This document shows, piece after piece, positions 47,528-56,295 of a DNA stretch of 64,000 nt. Both the position numbers and the translations under genes were made by a program. The stretch's first letter is position 1; each line of letters starts with the position of its first letter. Source of the stretch: Pseudomonas sp. KBW05 (GTDB lineage: Bacteria; Pseudomonadota; Gammaproteobacteria; Pseudomonadales; Pseudomonadaceae); assembly GCF_003852405.1 (NCBI RefSeq), contig NZ_QAJM01000027.1, positions 62,001 through 126,000 of the forward strand, given 5' to 3'. Under the pieces are notes generated by a model. It worked only from the letters and a program-made list of their open reading frames with translations. It was not told the origin of the DNA and ran no database searches.

Positions 47528-48073
47528 TTAGACACCGTAGCGCTTGTTCCCACCTGAGGTAATGCAGTACCTACCGCCCCGTGGCCCTATGCAGACTGTT
47601 CCAGATGAACAAGGGCAGGAAGATCCGTAGCTCGGGGTTTGCCTAGGTGTCGGCTGAGGTGAAAGGCGTGCAGGGCGAGTTGTTTCCGGCCTGGAGATTC
47701 CATAGCAATTCACCGCATTGCAGAGGCTTTTAGATGACAGCCATTTAGCCGGTTGCCCATCGGCGCTTATCCGCACCCAATCATCCTTCCTTTCAAACAC
47801 CTGCACCTTGTCACCCCTTTTCATGGAAGCAATCACCTTTCCAGCAGGCTGACTCCGGATGTTCAGCTTATCAGCGTTCACATATTGATTGATCAGTTGG
47901 GTTTGGAGAGGCAGGGTCTCAGGAAGGGGAGCTGACACCAGGGTATTTGCGGGAGGAGGTGGGTTTGGTTTAGCTGGGCTTGGAGGTGTGTCTTTCTTCC
48001 CCATTGCCCATAAGACAGCGATAAGAATTAGAAGCGGGACAAGCCACGGTTGAGATTTTTTGCGCATATCCAT
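47528..48073 (-). CDS. SH3-domain protein with N-terminal membrane anchor
   Basis: A 181-aa protein with one membrane segment at about residues 9-25, a Pro-rich linker, then an SH3b domain (NADKLNIRSQPAGKVIASMK, DDWVRISADGQPAKWLSS) and a cysteine-rich C-terminus, SSCPCSSGTVC and GGRYCITSGG. The last part resembles extracellular small repeats found in Pseudomonas SH3b proteins. It is probably exposed to the periplasm. Function unknown. Confidence 0.8.
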   Translation of the reverse strand: MDMRKKSQPWLVPLLILIAVLWAMGKKDTPPSPAKPNPPPPANTLVSAPLPETLPLQTQLINQYVNADKLNIRSQPAGKVIASMKRGDKVQVFERKDDWVRISADGQPAKWLSSKSLCNAVNCYGISRPETTRPARLSPQPTPRQTPSYGSSCPCSSGTVCIGPRGGRYCITSGGNKRYGV

Positions 48074-48126
48074 TGCCCTCGTTGTGCTCGCCCTGTGCGG
48101 GCTGCATTCCTATTGCTCCATTGACG

Positions 48127-48603
48127 TTACTGCGAGCTGAGCCAAAGCTCCACCTTTTCTAGTTTTCCTATTTCTTGAAGCTTTGACTTCCCAGTATCCA
48201 GGAGATCAAGCAGTCGTTGCTTTTCGTCTGCTGACGGAAACCACTCAGCCAATTCAATATTGCAGTGCCTGGACTCACTCAGCGCCCACTTCATGACCAT
48301 GTCGGCTGTAGCTCGGTAGTGATCGGCCATGAAGAGGCTTTGACCCTCGGTCATCCAGCCCCGATTAGCGAGAAGGTCAGCGGCATTAAGGATGCCTTGC
48401 TCGCCGAAAAAAACTGTCGTGTCAGGATAGTGAATACCCGCGAGAGATACCTTGGCTACGCCGGACACTCGGTCAAAGTAGGACAGGTAATGCCAACCAC
48501 CCGTTGTGCTTCCTGAATGCGGAAAGTTGATGGCTGCTTTCCCTGTAACGTAGTGCTCGCGTGAGACACGTTTGAGATCAAAATCAAAAAGCGGCTGCCT
48601 CAT
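48127..48603 (-). CDS. Unknown 158-aa protein, paralog of 54399-54869
   Basis: Not recognised. It shares TGKAAINFP, GGWHYL, AKVSLAGIHYPDT, G-GILNA, RGW and MADH-RAT-DMV-KW with the protein at 54399-54869, so the two are clear paralogs about 6 kb apart. It overlaps the preceding small gene by four bases (ATGA) and is translationally coupled to it. Conserved aromatic, His and Asp residues hint at a catalytic or ligand-binding role. Confidence 0.75.
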   Translation of the reverse strand: MRQPLFDFDLKRVSREHYVTGKAAINFPHSGSTTGGWHYLSYFDRVSGVAKVSLAGIHYPDTTVFFGEQGILNAADLLANRGWMTEGQSLFMADHYRATADMVMKWALSESRHCNIELAEWFPSADEKQRLLDLLDTGKSKLQEIGKLEKVELWLSSQ

Positions 48604-48809
48604 GGGAGTTTTTTGAGCCGGGCTAGACCTTGCTTGATATGTCCGGCGTTTTCGCCAATGGTCTCAAGGGCGCCACGGACGTTGTTTCCTACATCCGAAT
48701 GTCCGTGAGCCTCCACATGGAGGGTCAATTCCATGAGTGCAGCTTCGAGAGCGAGCTGATTTTGGTACATTCTTTCCAGAACGTCTGATAACGAATATTC
48801 GCTTGCCAT
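48600..48809 (-). CDS. Small helical protein coupled to 48127-48603
   Basis: A 69-aa protein, mostly alpha-helical and amphipathic (LERMYQNQLALEAALMELTLHVE), probably a coiled-coil or small bundle. GGAGAGGAGAGGG precedes the ATG at 48809; a longer frame to 48857 is less likely. It overlaps the next gene by four bases, so the two form a coupled pair, perhaps a two-protein complex. Not recognised. Confidence 0.7.
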   Translation of the reverse strand: MASEYSLSDVLERMYQNQLALEAALMELTLHVEAHGHSDVGNNVRGALETIGENAGHIKQGLARLKKLP

Positions 48810-48860
48810 TTTCCCTCTCCTCTCCTTGGAATCATCTGAGCATATCCGTTGTGGCACGAC

Positions 48861-49922
48861 CTAGGGTATCAAGCGCATCTCGCGTAGTTTGTCGAACACA
48901 TCGAAAAATGCTTGATCGCTCGCTTGGTAGGCAGTGAAGCCCATGGCACGGCTTTTCGACATATCCGTCACTACTTCGATTGGTCGACCGAGGTCTGCAT
49001 CGGTATGCCATGGGGATATCAGGCGACCAATATCGGATTCTTTCAAGCCGTTCTCCGCGACTATTTGCGTCCATACGGCTTGATCGTCAGCCATCTGCTT
49101 CTCAAGAGGGGAGAGTGAAGCGGGATAATCGGCGGCAGGCAAGTCGAAGTAGTCGGCAATTCGGCTCCACATCCATTTCCAACGAAATACATCGCCGTTA
49201 GTGACGTTGAATGCTTGATTGGCCGCAGCCGGTGTGGTGGCCGCCCACAGTTGTTGTTTCGCCAACTGCCGGGTGTCCGTCATATCGGTGAGGCTGTCCC
49301 ACTGCACCCTTGATCCGGGAAACACAAAAGGGCGATTGGTCTGTTTGCAAATCGAGGCATAGACGGCGAGGGTAGTTGCCATGTTCATAGCATTACCTAC
49401 AGCAACCCCGGTGACGGTATGCGGGCGATGAACGCTCCATGTGAAGCCGTCCTTTTCAGCAGCAACGAAGAGTTCGTCTTCTTGGGCGTAGTAGAAATTC
49501 TCAACGTCCAAACGACCCTGCTCTTCGCGGAACGGCGTTTGCGGGAGGCTGCCTTTTCCATAGGCTTCGAATGGGCCGAGGTAGTGTTTCAGGCCAGTGA
49601 CCAATGCTACGTGCTCGACGCTCTTGGCTGGGCGAATGGCGGTGAGCACATTGCGAACCATGGCGGCATTAACGCGAATGTTTTCGGCCTCCGTGGCTTG
49701 CCGTGACCATGTGGTGATGAACACATGAGTAGGTTTCAGATCCGCAAGCGCATCTTCCAGCGAAGCTGGATCTTGGAGATCTGCCGCGACGGGGATCACG
49801 CCTTGCGATTGCGACGGGTGCCTCGATAGCGCGGCGACCTGCCACTTGTTGTCGATTAGTAACTGAGTGATGGCGCTGCCGACGATGCCACTGGCGCCCA
49901 CAACCAAAGCTGTCTGGGTCAT
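48861..49922 (-). CDS. Extended SDR oxidoreductase (PRISE-like)
   Basis: A 353-aa NAD(P)-dependent oxidoreductase. The N-terminal VVGASGIVGSAI is the Rossmann motif; TTWSRQATEAENIRVNAAM and WSVHRPHTVTG with the later FPGSRVQWDSLTDMTD match progesterone-5-beta-reductase/iridoid-synthase-like (PRISE) enzymes. These reduce activated enones. The natural substrate is unknown. AGGAGAAACGT precedes the ATG. Confidence 0.88.
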   Translation of the reverse strand: MTQTALVVGASGIVGSAITQLLIDNKWQVAALSRHPSQSQGVIPVAADLQDPASLEDALADLKPTHVFITTWSRQATEAENIRVNAAMVRNVLTAIRPAKSVEHVALVTGLKHYLGPFEAYGKGSLPQTPFREEQGRLDVENFYYAQEDELFVAAEKDGFTWSVHRPHTVTGVAVGNAMNMATTLAVYASICKQTNRPFVFPGSRVQWDSLTDMTDTRQLAKQQLWAATTPAAANQAFNVTNGDVFRWKWMWSRIADYFDLPAADYPASLSPLEKQMADDQAVWTQIVAENGLKESDIGRLISPWHTDADLGRPIEVVTDMSKSRAMGFTAYQASDQAFFDVFDKLREMRLIP

Positions 49923-50167
49923 ACGTTTCTCCTGGATTTAGATTTGGGAGTCCTCCTAAATAACAGAGGTTCAACCTAAACCGGATCCGTACGGGGGGCC
50001 GTCGTAAGAGGATGTCGAACACACCTCCCGAACTCCAGTATTGGGAGCGATGGTGTCTCCCGTTTTTAAGCGGACTCTCATGTAGCCCACCTTGCCATCA
50101 ATATCTCGCCCAAGCAGGGCTTTTGGGCCTACAGTCTTGAGTGTCGCTCATTGCGTAAGGAATACAA

Positions 50168-50632
50168 ATGAACGCGTTGCCTTTAACCTCTATGCCAAAG
50201 CACGTCAGCCTGCTGGGTTATGGCGGTCTGTTGCCGTTTATTTTTCTGGCGCTGCTGATCCCGTTCTCTCTCGACTATCGGCCATTGTTTGAAATTGCGC
50301 TTGTTAACTATGGCGCAGTCATCCTGAGCTTCGTCGGAGCCTTGCACTGGGGCTTCGCCATGAGCGTGCAAGACATAAGCGCCGAGCAGCGCTCCGACCG
50401 GTTTATCTGGAGTGTCATTCCTGCGCTTATTGCTTGGATTGCCACGTTATTGCCAATGCCATTGGGTTGCTTGCTGTTGGTCATCGGCTTTGTTGTCCAC
50501 CTCCGGCAGGACAGGCAGCTGTTGCGGGTTATGAGCTTGCCCGCCTGGTACCTGCCGATGCGATTACGGCTTACCTTCGTGGCGAGCGTCTGCTTGCTGC
50601 TTGCCGCGCTCGTTGAGGCGCTTCATTCGTGA
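50168..50632 (+). CDS. DUF3429 membrane protein
   Basis: A 154-aa inner-membrane protein with five membrane segments, including the conserved YGAVILSFVGALHWGFAM. AAGGAATACAA precedes the ATG. The DUF3429 family is of unknown function and is often chromosomal. It is divergent from the SDR gene. Confidence 0.87.
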   Translation: MNALPLTSMPKHVSLLGYGGLLPFIFLALLIPFSLDYRPLFEIALVNYGAVILSFVGALHWGFAMSVQDISAEQRSDRFIWSVIPALIAWIATLLPMPLGCLLLVIGFVVHLRQDRQLLRVMSLPAWYLPMRLRLTFVASVCLLLAALVEALHS

Positions 50633-50731
50633 AGTCTCGTGTGCCCGACTCACTTCCATCCAAGCACCGCGTCTGAATTAGGACGAGGCTGTTGGGCCTC
50701 TTGGCTCGTGGAAAGGTGACATGGGGTCAGT

Positions 50732-50830
50732 AGCGAGCGGAGCGCGCAGGCGGGAGGATGGAAGCCCACAGGGCCAAGACTCGGCAACGGCGAGGCTTGG
50801 TTCACGACAGCCGTCCTCGCAGAGGCCCGC
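50732..50830 (+). repeat. Dispersed structured element, copy A
   Basis: Plus-strand copy: GCGAGCGGAGCGCGCAG, GGATGGAAGCCC, AGGGCCAAGAC, a variable stem (CTCGGCAACGGCGAG), then GGCTTGGTTCACGACAGCC and GTCC. GGATGG (50756-50761) can pair with CCGTCC (50811-50816) using a G-U pair. It lies between the convergent DUF3429 and histidine-phosphatase genes. Confidence 0.8.
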
Positions 50831-50844
50831 TCGACATTGGCTCC

Positions 50845-51771
50845 CTAGAGCGCCTTCAGGAGACGCTCAAGCGTCTGATGCTCCCATGTACTGAGCAACG
50901 CAATGGGATCTGTTCCAAACCGATCCCCTGAGCCAAACGACCATCGCCGTCCTTCCGGACTCACGCATTCTTCGCAGTAGTCGAGCGTGCCACAGTCGTT
51001 GTAGATCGATATCCGCCAACCCTCGACTCTTACCACGAAATGGCCCGCATAAATCTCATCCCAAGTCGCCTGACTCACCTTGGTCATCGTCCGTCGCTCG
51101 AAGGTAACCTCTCGCAATACTTGGCATACCTCTCTTGCTGAGAGCTCAGAGTTATCTGCACTTACTTTCCAGCCAGCGCCGTCCGGGTGCTTGGTCAGCT
51201 TGTAGCCAGAGCAGTTAGGCACTTGGTTGGTGATCTCATACTCGCGCCACTCGGCCATTGCCTGGCCATCGATTGTCTTCGGGTTGCGCTCGATCAGCCA
51301 AGCCACGGCATTGATAAATTGCCCATGTGAGAACACGGCGATGTCATGAGCAGGATGCTGTGCAAGTCGATATAAGAAAGACTGAGCTCGAGATATAAAG
51401 TCTAGGAATGACTCTGCGCCTTCACCATCCGTGAACGCTGGGTCTGAGTTGGCCCAGTATCCCTCCACCCAATCTCGTCTCTGGGCTACGGTCGTGTTGA
51501 TACACCGTGCGGGCTCAAGATAGGTGAATTCGTGGATTGGCCATATTTCGAAAGGCACTGAAGGGAAAGCAGTCACTGTCTGCATAGCAGTTGCTTGAGC
51601 TCTGGAAAACGGAGATGCGACAATCAGATCTGGGGCCTGGGTGAATGACCCTGCCACTAAGCTCGCTTGCTCCACACCCTTGGTCGTAAGAGGAATGGTC
51701 GCGTGATCCAAGCTGGCTTCGCCGGCGTTCGCGGCACTTTCTCCATGGCGGATGAGTCTGGTGTGCTTCAT
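50845..51771 (-). CDS. Histidine phosphatase fused to a DUF7693-like domain
   Basis: A 308-aa protein. The first 180 residues are a phosphoglycerate-mutase-like histidine phosphatase with catalytic His in LIRHGES and the second His in VFSHGQF. The last 85 (ATWDEIYAGHFVVRVEGW, CEECVSPEGRRW) match a small Pseudomonas domain that I recall as DUF7693, usually found alone. The fusion is unusual. The ATG at 51771 is preferred to GTG 51783. The substrate is unknown. Confidence 0.82.
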   Translation of the reverse strand: MKHTRLIRHGESAANAGEASLDHATIPLTTKGVEQASLVAGSFTQAPDLIVASPFSRAQATAMQTVTAFPSVPFEIWPIHEFTYLEPARCINTTVAQRRDWVEGYWANSDPAFTDGEGAESFLDFISRAQSFLYRLAQHPAHDIAVFSHGQFINAVAWLIERNPKTIDGQAMAEWREYEITNQVPNCSGYKLTKHPDGAGWKVSADNSELSAREVCQVLREVTFERRTMTKVSQATWDEIYAGHFVVRVEGWRISIYNDCGTLDYCEECVSPEGRRWSFGSGDRFGTDPIALLSTWEHQTLERLLKAL

Positions 51772-52046
51772 AACTGCTTGCACTCACAGTCTAGTGTGTG
51801 TCGTGGAGCATCCATTCGCGGGCTTCTAAGAGAGGTCATGACTTGTAGCTGTTGGAAAACTGCTCCAACGATATCAGAGCGCGATGACCATCGGTGCTGC
51901 TCGCAAGTGAACAGGGGAATTTAACGCTTGTCTGCAGCAGCCCTGTGGTGATCAGCCATGTACAACCGCCTTCCTACACTAGGAGTGAGTACAATAGAGT
52001 CATATCAGACTATCAATTGGCCAATGCTCCGGGGTAACGATTCCAA

Positions 52047-53051
52047 ATGACGCAGGCGGTTTTACGACTCCCCAAGAATGAAGTGGGCCGTGACTTCGTA
52101 GTCGGGGATATCCACTTCAAAACGATCGAACTCCATAAGGGGCTTCGCGCGCTTGGCTTTGACAGCTCGATTGATCGCGTCATCGCTGTAGGCGATCTGA
52201 TCGACCGTGGGCCCGGGATGCTAGATGGACTAAAGCTGCTCGGCGAACCTTGGTTCTTTTGTGTCCAAGGCAATCACGAGCAGATGCTGATAAACGCTTA
52301 CCGTGAGAACCCACAAGCACGCTACAGCTCCCACGGTGCGGGATGGTGGCCAACGATCGCCGATGAGTCGAAAGGAATGGTGATCGAAAGGCTGGAACAT
52401 CTCCCTACCTCCATAGAAATTCAGTCCGCACGTGGCCTGGTCGGTGTCGTTCATGCGGATGTGCCGGCAGGGATTTCTTGGCAGGAGTTCGTGGGGAGCC
52501 TAGACAATGCTCAGATCGAAGAGATCGCTCTGTGGGGGAGGGAACGGGTCATCAAGCATTATCGTGATGGTGTTCCAGGCATCTGGAGAGTTTGCACGGG
52601 ACATACGTGGATTCCGAAACCGCTGAGACTGGGGAATTTTCTAGCGCTTGATTGCACGGGAGGAGGGGAAGGCCCTTTGGCAATCTACTGTGTCCAAGAA
52701 GACACTATCTATGTTGATGGACGTCCTGTGTCGCTTGATAGCGCAGAGCGCATTTCAGAGCAGCTGCAGGAGCTCGAGAATGTCATCAGTCAGCTTAAGA
52801 CAGAAGTGAATGGCAACAGATTGATTGAGTCACAGACCCTTAGCCGAAAGGCTGAAGCGTTGGCCAAGCAGGCAAACTCATCGTGGATCACAATGAGAGA
52901 TGAGGACGCCGAATCTGAGAAGCTCATTAACGCGTTGCACGGGCTTAGCTTACTTACTGGCGAGCGCAGAGGTGCCAAGCTTGATGAGCTGAAGGCAAGG
53001 TACAGAGGAACGCAGACGGAGCAGCTGCTTCAGCGGCTTTTCGGCGCCTGA
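52047..53051 (+). CDS. Ser/Thr-type metallophosphatase (PrpA/B-like)
   Basis: A 334-aa protein. Motifs of the calcineurin-like superfamily are in order: GDIHFK, GDLIDRGPG, GNHEQ and the later HADVP and GHTWIPKP histidines. The N-terminal 200 residues are the PrpA/lambda-NinI phosphatase; the C-terminal 130 residues are a helical extension. It probably dephosphorylates proteins or diadenosine polyphosphates. It lies among other phosphatase genes. Confidence 0.87.
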   Translation: MTQAVLRLPKNEVGRDFVVGDIHFKTIELHKGLRALGFDSSIDRVIAVGDLIDRGPGMLDGLKLLGEPWFFCVQGNHEQMLINAYRENPQARYSSHGAGWWPTIADESKGMVIERLEHLPTSIEIQSARGLVGVVHADVPAGISWQEFVGSLDNAQIEEIALWGRERVIKHYRDGVPGIWRVCTGHTWIPKPLRLGNFLALDCTGGGEGPLAIYCVQEDTIYVDGRPVSLDSAERISEQLQELENVISQLKTEVNGNRLIESQTLSRKAEALAKQANSSWITMRDEDAESEKLINALHGLSLLTGERRGAKLDELKARYRGTQTEQLLQRLFGA

Positions 53052-53130
53052 TTTACTGCTCTAGACTTCGAAAAATGGTTCTTCAAGACGCTTTCGCCAC
53101 ACAAACCGAAAATATATTTTTCGCGCCCCC

Positions 53131-53406
53131 TTGAAAGTAAAATTTCAAACCGGAGACCTTATATTTGAAAACAAACAAAAAGCGACGTTCTCCAAAATTC
53201 CCCCTTTTTTTCGGCCTGCCTTGAGCTGTGGGGCAATCGACCCGATTGCCTTGATGTTGCTCTATTGGTTTGCGCTCCTTGTGCTTTTCATCTTTTGGCT
53301 TCTGTTTTCCGGTTTCTCTGCGTTGGAATGCTTGATGGAGGGCGGCGAAGCCAGTGTTGTGTATGCTGATCGCACCTTTGCGACGTCAGTCGCGGCTACT
53401 TTTTGA
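53131..53406 (+). CDS. Doubtful 91-aa open frame with a membrane segment
   Basis: The frame begins at TTG in AT-rich DNA, has a hydrophobic run IALMLLYWFALLVLFIFWLLF and ends 91 residues later. There is no ribosome-binding site and no family. It occupies the 440 bases between the metallophosphatase and the inositol-phosphatase-like gene and may be coincidental or a remnant. Confidence 0.3.
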   Translation: MKVKFQTGDLIFENKQKATFSKIPPFFRPALSCGAIDPIALMLLYWFALLVLFIFWLLFSGFSALECLMEGGEASVVYADRTFATSVAATF

Positions 53407-53492
53407 TTCCAAAAGACATCAATTTTTGTCGAAAAAAACCGGCCATGTGCCATCTCCAATGTGTAAGTGATGATCCCGCTTTTCAAGGCGCA

Positions 53493-54317
53493 TTAGTTCG
53501 CCGACGTCTGAAAGACTTTGGCCCAGTCGCGACTCACGAGTTCAGAACAAGCATTGGGTGCTCCGCCAAAGCATTGTTGGCAAACCCTCAACATTTCCAC
53601 CTCAGTACGATACTGAATAGGGTTTCCGAATTCGTCGACCAAAACGCCTTTGGCACCAATCAGCAATGCGTGCCCCGCGACTACGTCATGGGCTGACACC
53701 GGATACAGAGACAGTCCGCAAACGCCATCCCCAGCGGCGACCTTAGCCAGTCTGTACGCAATCGATGGCATGGGATAAAAACCTGCCGGCGCACAGAGCT
53801 CGCGATTGGTCTGCGGCTTGTTGCCGGCTGCAGCACTCACCATCACCAAGCTTCCGTCCGTCAGCTCCTGCTTTGAGAGGTCTACATATACGGGTTTTCC
53901 ATTTCTAGCCAGGTGATCCATGCCTTGCGCCCAACTGATGCAGTCTGAATTCTCGGTTGGTGTGACAGGTGCATGTACTACGCCCAAAACGGGATGATTA
54001 TTGTGAAGCAATCCTACTGAGATGGCCGATCCATCTAGGCCCTTGAGGAAATCACTGGTGCCGTCGTTGGGGTCAACAACCCAGCAGAAAGAGTTGCCGG
54101 AAAGTATGTGGCCGGTCTCTTCACCCCACCAATCGCATAGCAAAATTTTCAGCAACTCCTCTCGGAGAAACACCTCAATTTCAACGTCGATTTCAGCTTT
54201 ATCACCGTAGCCTCTACGGCCTTCCGGACGGACACATTCCTCCGCCAGTAAAATACCTGCCCGCTCCACAACCTTGATCACCTGGGGAAGAATCTGCTGC
54301 ATTTGTGTGTTGATCAT
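53493..54317 (-). CDS. Inositol-monophosphatase-family protein (CysQ-like)
   Basis: A 274-aa enzyme with the family metal motifs: Glu in WGEETGH, CWVVDPNDGTSDFLKG (D-P-x-D-G-T) and the C-terminal SAHDVVAGHAL. It most resembles 3'(2'),5'-bisphosphate nucleotidase CysQ, but a sugar or inositol phosphate is possible. It neighbours a histidine phosphatase and a metallophosphatase. A short AGG site precedes the ATG. Confidence 0.85.
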   Translation of the reverse strand: MINTQMQQILPQVIKVVERAGILLAEECVRPEGRRGYGDKAEIDVEIEVFLREELLKILLCDWWGEETGHILSGNSFCWVVDPNDGTSDFLKGLDGSAISVGLLHNNHPVLGVVHAPVTPTENSDCISWAQGMDHLARNGKPVYVDLSKQELTDGSLVMVSAAAGNKPQTNRELCAPAGFYPMPSIAYRLAKVAAGDGVCGLSLYPVSAHDVVAGHALLIGAKGVLVDEFGNPIQYRTEVEMLRVCQQCFGGAPNACSELVSRDWAKVFQTSAN

Positions 54318-54398
54318 GGCGACCTGGAGAGCTAATGGGCGGAGGAGCGTAGGGGGGATATTTTGTCCGTAAGCAAATAGACGATTCTCCTACTCATC

Positions 54399-54869
54399 TT
54401 ACAGGAGCTGCGAACCAAGCCATCGACTAAGACGATCACCTTGAACGTTTTCCAGCTTGTTGATGGCTCCTCTGAGCATTCCGACCATGGCATCTAAATC
54501 ATGATCGTCCGGAAACCATTCTGACAGCTCGACGTTGCAAAACTCTGAGCGGCCGAGCACCCACTTGAGAACCATATCTCCGGTCGCGCGGAAGTGATCG
54601 GCCATATAGATCTGGTGATCGGTCTTCCACCCCCTCCGCTCTAGTTCATCGGTGGCGTTCAAGATGCCCGTGTCACCAAAGCAAAATGCCGTGTCGGGGT
54701 AGTGGATACCAGCAAGCGACACCTTGGCCTCACCGACCTCGCTGTTCCAATATGCTAGGTAGTGCCATCCACCCGAAGTGATGTGAGGTCTCGGGAAATT
54801 TATGGCTGCCTTGCCGGTGATGAAGTGCTCGTGGATAACCCTACTAAGGTCAAGATCGAAATTACGCAT
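54399..54869 (-). CDS. Unknown 156-aa protein, paralog of 48127-48603
   Basis: Not recognised. It shares the same blocks (TGKAAINFPRPHITSGGWHYLA, AKVSLAGIHYPDTAFCFG, GILNATDELERRGW, MADHFRATGDMVLKW) with the protein at 48127-48603. It lacks the small coupled partner that the other copy has, and lies between the CysQ-like gene and an XRE gene on the same strand. AAGG precedes the ATG at 54869. Confidence 0.75.
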   Translation of the reverse strand: MRNFDLDLSRVIHEHFITGKAAINFPRPHITSGGWHYLAYWNSEVGEAKVSLAGIHYPDTAFCFGDTGILNATDELERRGWKTDHQIYMADHFRATGDMVLKWVLGRSEFCNVELSEWFPDDHDLDAMVGMLRGAINKLENVQGDRLSRWLGSQLL

Positions 54870-54949
54870 TACTCGACCTTTTGGATTTTCCAGAGGTAGG
54901 CCACGACCGCAGCCGTGTCTGCCGTCTGATTAGTGGCAATGAAAAGCGT

Positions 54950-55354
54950 TTATTCAGCGAAACAAAATTCAACTTGCTGGGAGTTCGTCACTGAACGATG
55001 ACTTTGGGGCTTTGGAGAGCGAGGTCGCGCTGGCGTCTCGTCACACGACGAAATCGCCAGATTTTTGAGAACTCCCTCATGGCCTAGGCTCGCCAATTCC
55101 TCTTGGGTGCGACGCAGCAAAGCGTCAACGGACTCTCCCGACTCAGCGCAAAGAGTAATGGCGACCAGGGTCATAGGACTCACTCTGAGCGGGCCGCTCA
55201 AAGCCGTTATCATCTCCAGCGTGGGGCTTGACTGGGCGCGCTCTAGTTTCGAAACGTATGTTCGACTGCTGACTTCCGCAAGATTTTTCTGGGTCAATCC
55301 TTTGCCCGCGCGCATCGCTTTTAGCACGGCAGCAAAAGCATTTTTGAGCGTCAT
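54950..55354 (-). CDS. XRE-family regulator, paralog of 15743-16213
   Basis: A 134-aa protein with an N-terminal lambda-repressor-like HTH (AGKGLTQKNLAEVSSRTYVSKLE) and a C-terminal tail rich in Pro, Arg and Ser. AAVLKAMRAGKGLTQ and the later EELASLG match the other XRE protein of the window, but this one lacks the second HTH. Start at 55354 with AGGAACG upstream. It could control its neighbours; target unknown. Confidence 0.82.
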   Translation of the reverse strand: MTLKNAFAAVLKAMRAGKGLTQKNLAEVSSRTYVSKLERAQSSPTLEMITALSGPLRVSPMTLVAITLCAESGESVDALLRRTQEELASLGHEGVLKNLAISSCDETPARPRSPKPQSHRSVTNSQQVEFCFAE

Positions 55355-55418
55355 GAACACGTTCCTAATCAGCCAGTCTTTTTGAGCGTGGTTGCGCATT
55401 TTAGCCATGTGGAGCCAA

Positions 55419-55643
55419 TCACGGTATGTCGATTGGGGTGACTTCGCTCACCAGACAAGGTTGGGGTTCCCGCGCCGCCTCTCTAGCCTCGTGCAGTCTT
55501 TGCTCAGCGTACATCGCCGGGTCATCCTCAGGCAGCGGGTAGCCGGCCGCTGATAGCGCCTCTGCTCGCTCTTCGATCAGCACCCGCTCAGGATCTCGAG
55601 CGGATTGGTAAGCCCTCCCTTTTGCCCGTTTAGTTTTATCCAT
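55419..55643 (-). CDS. Unknown 74-aa charged protein
   Basis: Not recognised. It is helical and charged, with LIEERAEALSAAGYPLPEDDPAMYAEQRLHEA in a pattern seen in small Pseudomonas proteins. GAGGAGTCGCAA precedes the ATG. It lies 64 bases upstream of the XRE gene start and is on the same strand, so the two may be co-transcribed. Confidence 0.6.
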   Translation of the reverse strand: MDKTKRAKGRAYQSARDPERVLIEERAEALSAAGYPLPEDDPAMYAEQRLHEAREAAREPQPCLVSEVTPIDIP

Positions 55644-55756
55644 TTGCGACTCCTCAGAGGCTGAGTAGAAACCAGAGCAAGTTTTACCAAGGATAGGCTA
55701 AGAGAAGTATCAAATTCTTCGGGCCTGTGACACCAAAAATCAGCTGGGAGTATGGT

Positions 55757-55872
55757 GGCAAGCGGAGCGCGCAGACCGAGAGGCCGACGCGCGAGGATGG
55801 AAGCCCTACGGGTCAAGACGCCGGCCTGGCGGGTGGCTTGGTTTACGACAGCCATCCCCGGCAGGGGCGCGC
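55757..55872 (+). repeat. Dispersed structured element, copy B
   Basis: Plus-strand copy: GGCAAGCGGAGCGCGCAGAC, a hairpin (ACCGAGAGGC), GAGGATGGAAGCCC, a variable GC stem, TGGCTTGGTTTACGACAGCC, ATCC and CCGGCAGGGG. GGATGG pairs with CCATCC. It lies in the 430-base gap after the 74-aa gene, a region with no other gene. Confidence 0.85.
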
Positions 55873-56048
55873 ACCAAAACTAACGTCAATCAATCGCCGA
55901 TCCACTGCTGCATTCGGCTCGTAAGACATAGCACTCCCAACGAGGCTTGATTGCAGCACCGGTACATACCAACATCAGGGTTTCAGCTTCCTAGTTTGGA
56001 GGACTTACGAGTCGTAATGACAAAGACACGGTGTACTGCAATGTTCAA

Positions 56049-56225
56049 ATGCCGATGGCCAAGGGGAGGGAGCTTTCGCGGTTAGTAGCGGAGCTTAGAA
56101 AGTCAGGTGCTCATCCCGAGCTAGACTCAGTCTTTGAAGAAATACAGCACGAGCTGAGCTCGTCAATTGAGTTCGTGGAGGAGCAACTCTCCGGCGCTGG
56201 CGGATTTGGCCGGCGGTCACATTGA
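56049..56225 (+). CDS. Doubtful 58-aa open frame
   Basis: The frame MPMAKGRELSRLVAELRKSG is helical and charged but lacks a ribosome-binding site near its ATG. A GGAGG at about 55999 is followed by a different short frame, so a small frameshift is possible. I cannot decide whether it is real. Confidence 0.3.
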   Translation: MPMAKGRELSRLVAELRKSGAHPELDSVFEEIQHELSSSIEFVEEQLSGAGGFGRRSH

Positions 56226-56295
56226 AATAGCTCAGCCAACGAAGCCCGCGACCTTAAGCAGAGTTCAGGGTGTCCGCATTACGGAGGAGAACCTA

